Origin: Lingula anatina
Taxonomy: Eukaryota > Brachiopoda > Lingulata > Lingulida > Lingulidae
Assembly: GCF_001039355.2 (NCBI RefSeq)
Contig: NW_019776157.1
Coordinates: 409,232 to 471,231, forward strand
Direction of reading: 5' to 3'
Length of the DNA: 62,000 nucleotides
Shown here: positions 57,901-62,000 of the stretch, in pieces
How the letters are laid out: every line of letters starts with the position of its first letter
How positions within the stretch are numbered: the stretch's first letter is position 1
Notes under the pieces: model-generated
What the model was told of the DNA's origin: nothing
The model's database searches: none
What the model saw: only the letters and a program-made list of their open reading frames with translations
Made by a program: the position numbers and the translations under genes

Positions 57901-58806
57901 CCTCATTTTAATGACTAATGAGTTCAATTTTGTTTAAATAAAGGGGTGAGTAATCTTTGGCTCAAAATAAGGTGCAATGGCTGTCAGTTGTCAAGCCATT
58001 TTTTCATTCCTATTAAAAGTAAGTTCAATATAAGTTTTAAATTCTATTTTCAATAGTAACACAGCAGTCCAATTTTACATACCAGAGGTGTTTCAAAGGC
58101 GACCATCCTGCTTCATGATGACTGGTAAAATAGTTTCCAAACATGTTCAGAATATGTCATATATTACACAGGCAGATGGTGGCTTCTAAATTCCTAATCC
58201 AAGTGCAGTTTTTTTAGCAGCAGCAGGTGGGGTTTTTAATGTCACAGTTAAATATTCATCACTTAAATGGAGAACAGGCAGCTTGAAATAATTAACATAG
58301 CAAATCTGTCAAACCATGTTAAATATCTCGAAAATTCCAAAAACAAAATAAAAATAGTTTTGTTGGGGGGGCCAATGACCATTAAATGCATAATCAAAGC
58401 TTTTATGTTGAACAAATTTATATCATGGTCATTCATTGGGCCTCACAAATATAAACCAACACCCTGTATATTAACATTATACATAGTAGAACAAACATGT
58501 TTAAACACATTCACAAATACCTTAGGGTGATATAACAAACACACCTACGGGAAATATAAAAGTATTCCTGTATACCTGGTAGCAAGTAATAAAATATATC
58601 CAATCAAGGAGCAACGTACATTTCAAATCAGGGAGCAAATTTTTTAATTTGAACTAACCGTTATCATCGCAGCACCTTGCTAGAAGGAATATCTTGAAAG
58701 GCATCTAACTAGTAAGAATGATAAAAATGTCTCCATCTCCACATTAATTCCCATTAATACTACTATCTTCCACTCCCAAAACAAATACCATAGCAAAGTT
58801 ACTTAC

Positions 58807-58863
58807 TAAAATCTCTTGGCTTTCATACAGCAGGTTGGTGTTCTTAAGGTATAGGGAAGACAT
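58807..58863 (-). CDS. Candidate alternative first exon of the ZO gene (proximal)
   Basis: ATG followed by SSLYLKNTNLLYESQEIL (19 codons), ending at TTTTA then GTAAGT in phase 0. This fits the GGERVVWQ exon at 54024-54071. A different N-terminus from the 54885-54938 start would imply alternative promoters, which are known for TJP genes. It is not supported by homology. Confidence 0.45.
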
Positions 58864-60342
58864 TCACACCCCTGAAGAGTCCAGTGCTTCAATATAATTT
58901 CCCTAGCTAATTTACCCACAAACTGAATCACAACGTCCTGGTGTAATGGGCTACTTCAAAGTCGGTTCCCAGCCCCCATTAGTAGTGTCGCAGAGCACTG
59001 AAGGCACCCATTTGTGAACATGCAGAAAATGACCTAGTTTGGCAGCTGTGGTTAGAAGGAAAACATATATCTCCACCACAAGACACTACTATATGCATGA
59101 GTGTCATAACTGAAAGGATGGGTGTACAGTGTCACTCAAAGCACCACTGGCACACTGGCAAGTGGTGTGCAATAAAAAAGGTTACCATTACTCAACAGGC
59201 AAGTGGAATATATATATTGCAGATTGTTGAACATGAAAATAACACAATGCAATATAAGAGTAAAGTTTGCATTAAAAAAATCTTCCAAAAAAAAAAAAAT
59301 ATTTGGTTTCATTTTTTAATAGCAAATATGCACTTGCCCTGTTTATCAGGAGTTTGTCCTTTTTATATTTTAACTTCAAACAATGTCACTGGTAAATTTA
59401 TCAAGCAAAAAAAGGAAAACTGTAAGTCCATTGTAGACAGCAAAATTAAAGGAAATATCTGAATTTCAATCAGCAGCAACGTAAATTATCAGTGCACTCC
59501 TCACCTAGACAGTCAACTCTAATTATCTCCAACAGATGGCACCAGCTATCAGGGTAAAGTGAACCACTCAGCAGATCTGATGGCACACCAGAAACAATAC
59601 CCTAATCCTCATCAGTAGGAGAGGTATAACTTGCTGCAGTGCTAAACAAACACACTTATCAAATATAGGACCTTATATAACCTTTTTTTAAGGTTTGATG
59701 GATTCATTTGAGAAAAAAAGTCTTTAGTGTGTAACACTACCAAACCAGTTTGAGCAAGTGTTTACATCAACAAAACCCTTCCAAAGTTTGATACAAACTT
59801 CAATCCTGTTTATTTTACACTGACATCAGGGTCAAAACTTGATCTCAAAGCAACACACAGTGTAACCATGAAGAACAGCACAAGTGGCTGAGGTAGTGGA
59901 AACACAAGCATGTACAATATGTACCAGGGTTTGGCACCAGTTGAACATATATATTCACAAGAATGTGAGAGCACTGCTGGTAATATATATCAACACACAA
60001 TGAATTAACTTCATTCCTCACATTCCATTTTAGGTGTTAAAGTAATTATAAGTTTCTAATGCAAATCAGACTCTCACAATGAAGTTGCAAATCTTCAAAG
60101 AAAGGTTATAGTCTTATAGATGGCTGATGTACGTCTTCTTGCGTAATTATCAATATGCAGACATTTTAATAAGAAATACACACACAATCAAAAAAATGTT
60201 CCATTACTCACTCCTTGAAACAAACACAACAAGGACAATATTGATCTAAAAATTTAAAACTTGAGTCTCTTCTCCCCTTACACAGTTCAAGCTGAGAAAA
60301 TTTCACACAGATGAGGCTATACTACTTCTGAACAAAGCATAC

Positions 60343-60375
60343 CTTTGGCCGTCTTCTAGATCTTGGCAAGGACAT
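60343..60375 (-). CDS. Candidate alternative first exon of the ZO gene (distal)
   Basis: ATG followed by SLPRSRRRPK, ending exactly at AAG then GTATGC in phase 0, the phase required by the second coding exon (54024-54071, starting GGT). It would give MSLPRSRRRPK joined to GGERVVWQ. It is short and could be chance. Support is the combination of ATG, open frame, donor and correct phase. Confidence 0.35.
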
Positions 60376-62000
60376 TCCCAGTAATTCCAGTTAAAGTTAG
60401 TTTTTCCCAACTGAGCTTCTACTAACCAAGTATGAACCACCACTGGAGTCTGTACTATGTTCTAGCTACAGAATCTGGTTCCAATTTGACAGCAGTCAAC
60501 TGTTTATACATTCTTGCTGGATACTGCTATCACATGAGCTACAATTACTTTGAGATCGGTAGGGGGGTTAGGTTGCCATATTTGCCTCAACCAAATTCTC
60601 TTACAACAGGAGGTTTAGTCATTAAAGCAACACATTCTGTGGTGAAACCAGACAATTATCAGAATCATCACAGTGTGTTTCCATAGTTTTATATTTCCAA
60701 TATCAACTGAAGAATCTAAAGTCTACACCTCCACCCTTTGCCCCATTTACTGTTTTTGTCTTGTGCGATCTGGTTTTGCTTGTAACCACTCCCCTTTGAA
60801 TTATGGTAGCTACTTTTGCTCAAAATGAAAAACAATGCACAGGCACTAAGTTTAAACCACAAGCTCATTGGCCATATCAGAAAAAAAATGGGAGGAAGTT
60901 TCAAAGTTCAACAGGAGGGCTGTGTTATCTGAAGTAGTGTATCTGATGGACCAACATTAAACTTTTTCCACTTCTTGCCACGCTTTTTGAATTCTGAAAC
61001 TACCGTTGTGACAGACAGGCTGTGATAAAGTCACGACAGGTTGTTTCCCTGAAGCTTACCCTAAGAATTTATTACAAATCAGATAAAAATTTGCCAGAGC
61101 TAGACCCAATATCTAGCACCAATATCTAATTAATAATGTTCAGTGTTAATTAAAATAAATACTATCTTGCCAAACATAAATGCAAGCAGGTGCAGCTACT
61201 CCTTTATACAAGTTTTATATAGACCTAAACTATTTTATGTTCAAAGGCGCAAAAAAATTGACTTTTTCATCAAAGTTAAATCTGATAAACACTTGAAAGT
61301 GTGCTTTTGAAAAAAGAGGCCACAGGATTTCACATGACAAGTTCAATTATGTTTTTTTTAGTAGATTGTGCTGTTTTTTACACATACCATTTTCTTGTGC
61401 CCGTTTTATTTCTCATACCATTCCAATACAAGACCATTACATATTTATTTGCCTGTTATGTTTAATATAATTTTTCTTAAGATATAAAATAATCATTATT
61501 CTACCATGATTATGACATTACCATAGGGCACATGCCAGCCAAAAATAAATTTCAAAAATAATAATAACTGTAAAAATAATGAACCACAGAGCTATACACT
61601 TTTCCCAGGATCCTTTATATGCTCTTCCTCTCACATCAGAAATATAAAGTAGGTGTAATTTATAGTTATGTCATGCTTTGTTTGTCTAACCCTCAACTCA
61701 CTCCACTTCAATACCTCCCACTTAATGTGCAGCCAGTGTGTGTTAGTTATAGAGGTAGTTGCTCTCTTAGCACCTTGCTTCACCTGCCTGGATGAATTAA
61801 CCTGCAAACACCTTTACATAGGAAAAGGGACATGCTCTGACCTATACTTAAACGACTAAGCTGTCCACCTTCTCTGTAGGGTGCTTATGGCTTTCAGACT
61901 GTCAGGAATCAACTTTGCAAGCTACTGTTTGTAGCTGATGACAGCTATACCTGTGCTTATACACCTGTTTAGTTCTAAAAAAGGTGGCAGATTTCTCGAT

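Larger units (their letters stand above)
54939..62000. other. Upstream region of the ZO gene; no other gene recognised
   Basis: About 7 kb of AT-rich DNA. The only supported items are the ZO 5' UTR just above 54938 and the two alternative first-exon candidates at 58807-58863 and 60343-60375. No repeat family seen elsewhere in the window recurs here, and the small ORFs have no recognisable domains. Confidence 0.5.

Noticed and set aside
59097-59462. 121-codon plus-strand ORF upstream of the ZO gene
   Set aside because: It is AT-rich with poly-A-derived lysine runs, without domain or splice support.

Overview
This is a window of an animal nuclear genome, most likely a marine invertebrate (mollusc-like or another lophotrochozoan; an invertebrate deuterostome cannot be excluded). 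The DNA is AT-rich. Genes are split into many short exons with GT/AG introns, the intergenic and intronic DNA is full of small inverted-repeat elements, and one scaffold gap (533 N at 46534-47066) plus two single N (10584, 15862) show a draft assembly. There is no bacterial-style gene organisation, no rRNA and no CRISPR array. All gene models below are my own splice reconstructions, checked by reading-frame phase at every junction.

Layout. (1) 1-13.4 kb, plus strand: a type I membrane protein of the Shisa/CYYR1 kind (signal peptide, Cys/Tyr-rich ectodomain, one membrane helix, Pro-rich tail with a PPPY motif) runs from 4418 to 11354. Its Cys/Tyr-rich exon is present in three intact copies and one broken copy. 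A LINE fragment and a small DNA element sit inside the array. The first 1.2 kb of the window matches the DNA just downstream of this gene, so a tandem paralogue probably ends at the left edge. (2) 13.4-21 kb: mostly non-coding, with inverted-repeat elements, a decayed coding relic and one orphan minus-strand exon encoding an acidic peptide. (3) 21.1-23.5 kb, minus strand: three exons of a sushi/CCP-domain type I membrane protein with a PPPLY tail. Its 5' exons were not resolved. (4) 26.05-31.1 kb, minus strand: a complete ten-exon gene for a 409-residue YeeE/YedE (TsuA-like) membrane protein, a family best known as bacterial thiosulfate/sulfur transporters. (5) 31.7-60.4 kb, minus strand: a full zonula occludens (ZO/TJP) scaffold gene. 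It has 33 coding exons and about 1504 residues, in the order PDZ1-PDZ2-PDZ3-SH3-GUK-linker-ZU5, with a 12-nt microexon, a 42-nt cassette-type exon and two candidate alternative first exons upstream.

The neighbours do not form a pathway. Three of the four main genes encode membrane or junction-associated proteins, and both small receptors carry PPxY motifs. The most informative unusual features are the exon array with its insertions, the intron-bearing YeeE/YedE gene, and a 1.15-1.5 kb near-duplicate inside the ZO gene. One of its two copies carries a 337-bp MITE at TTAA and the other is the exact empty site. Because the copies meet precisely at the N gap, they look like two alleles laid end to end.
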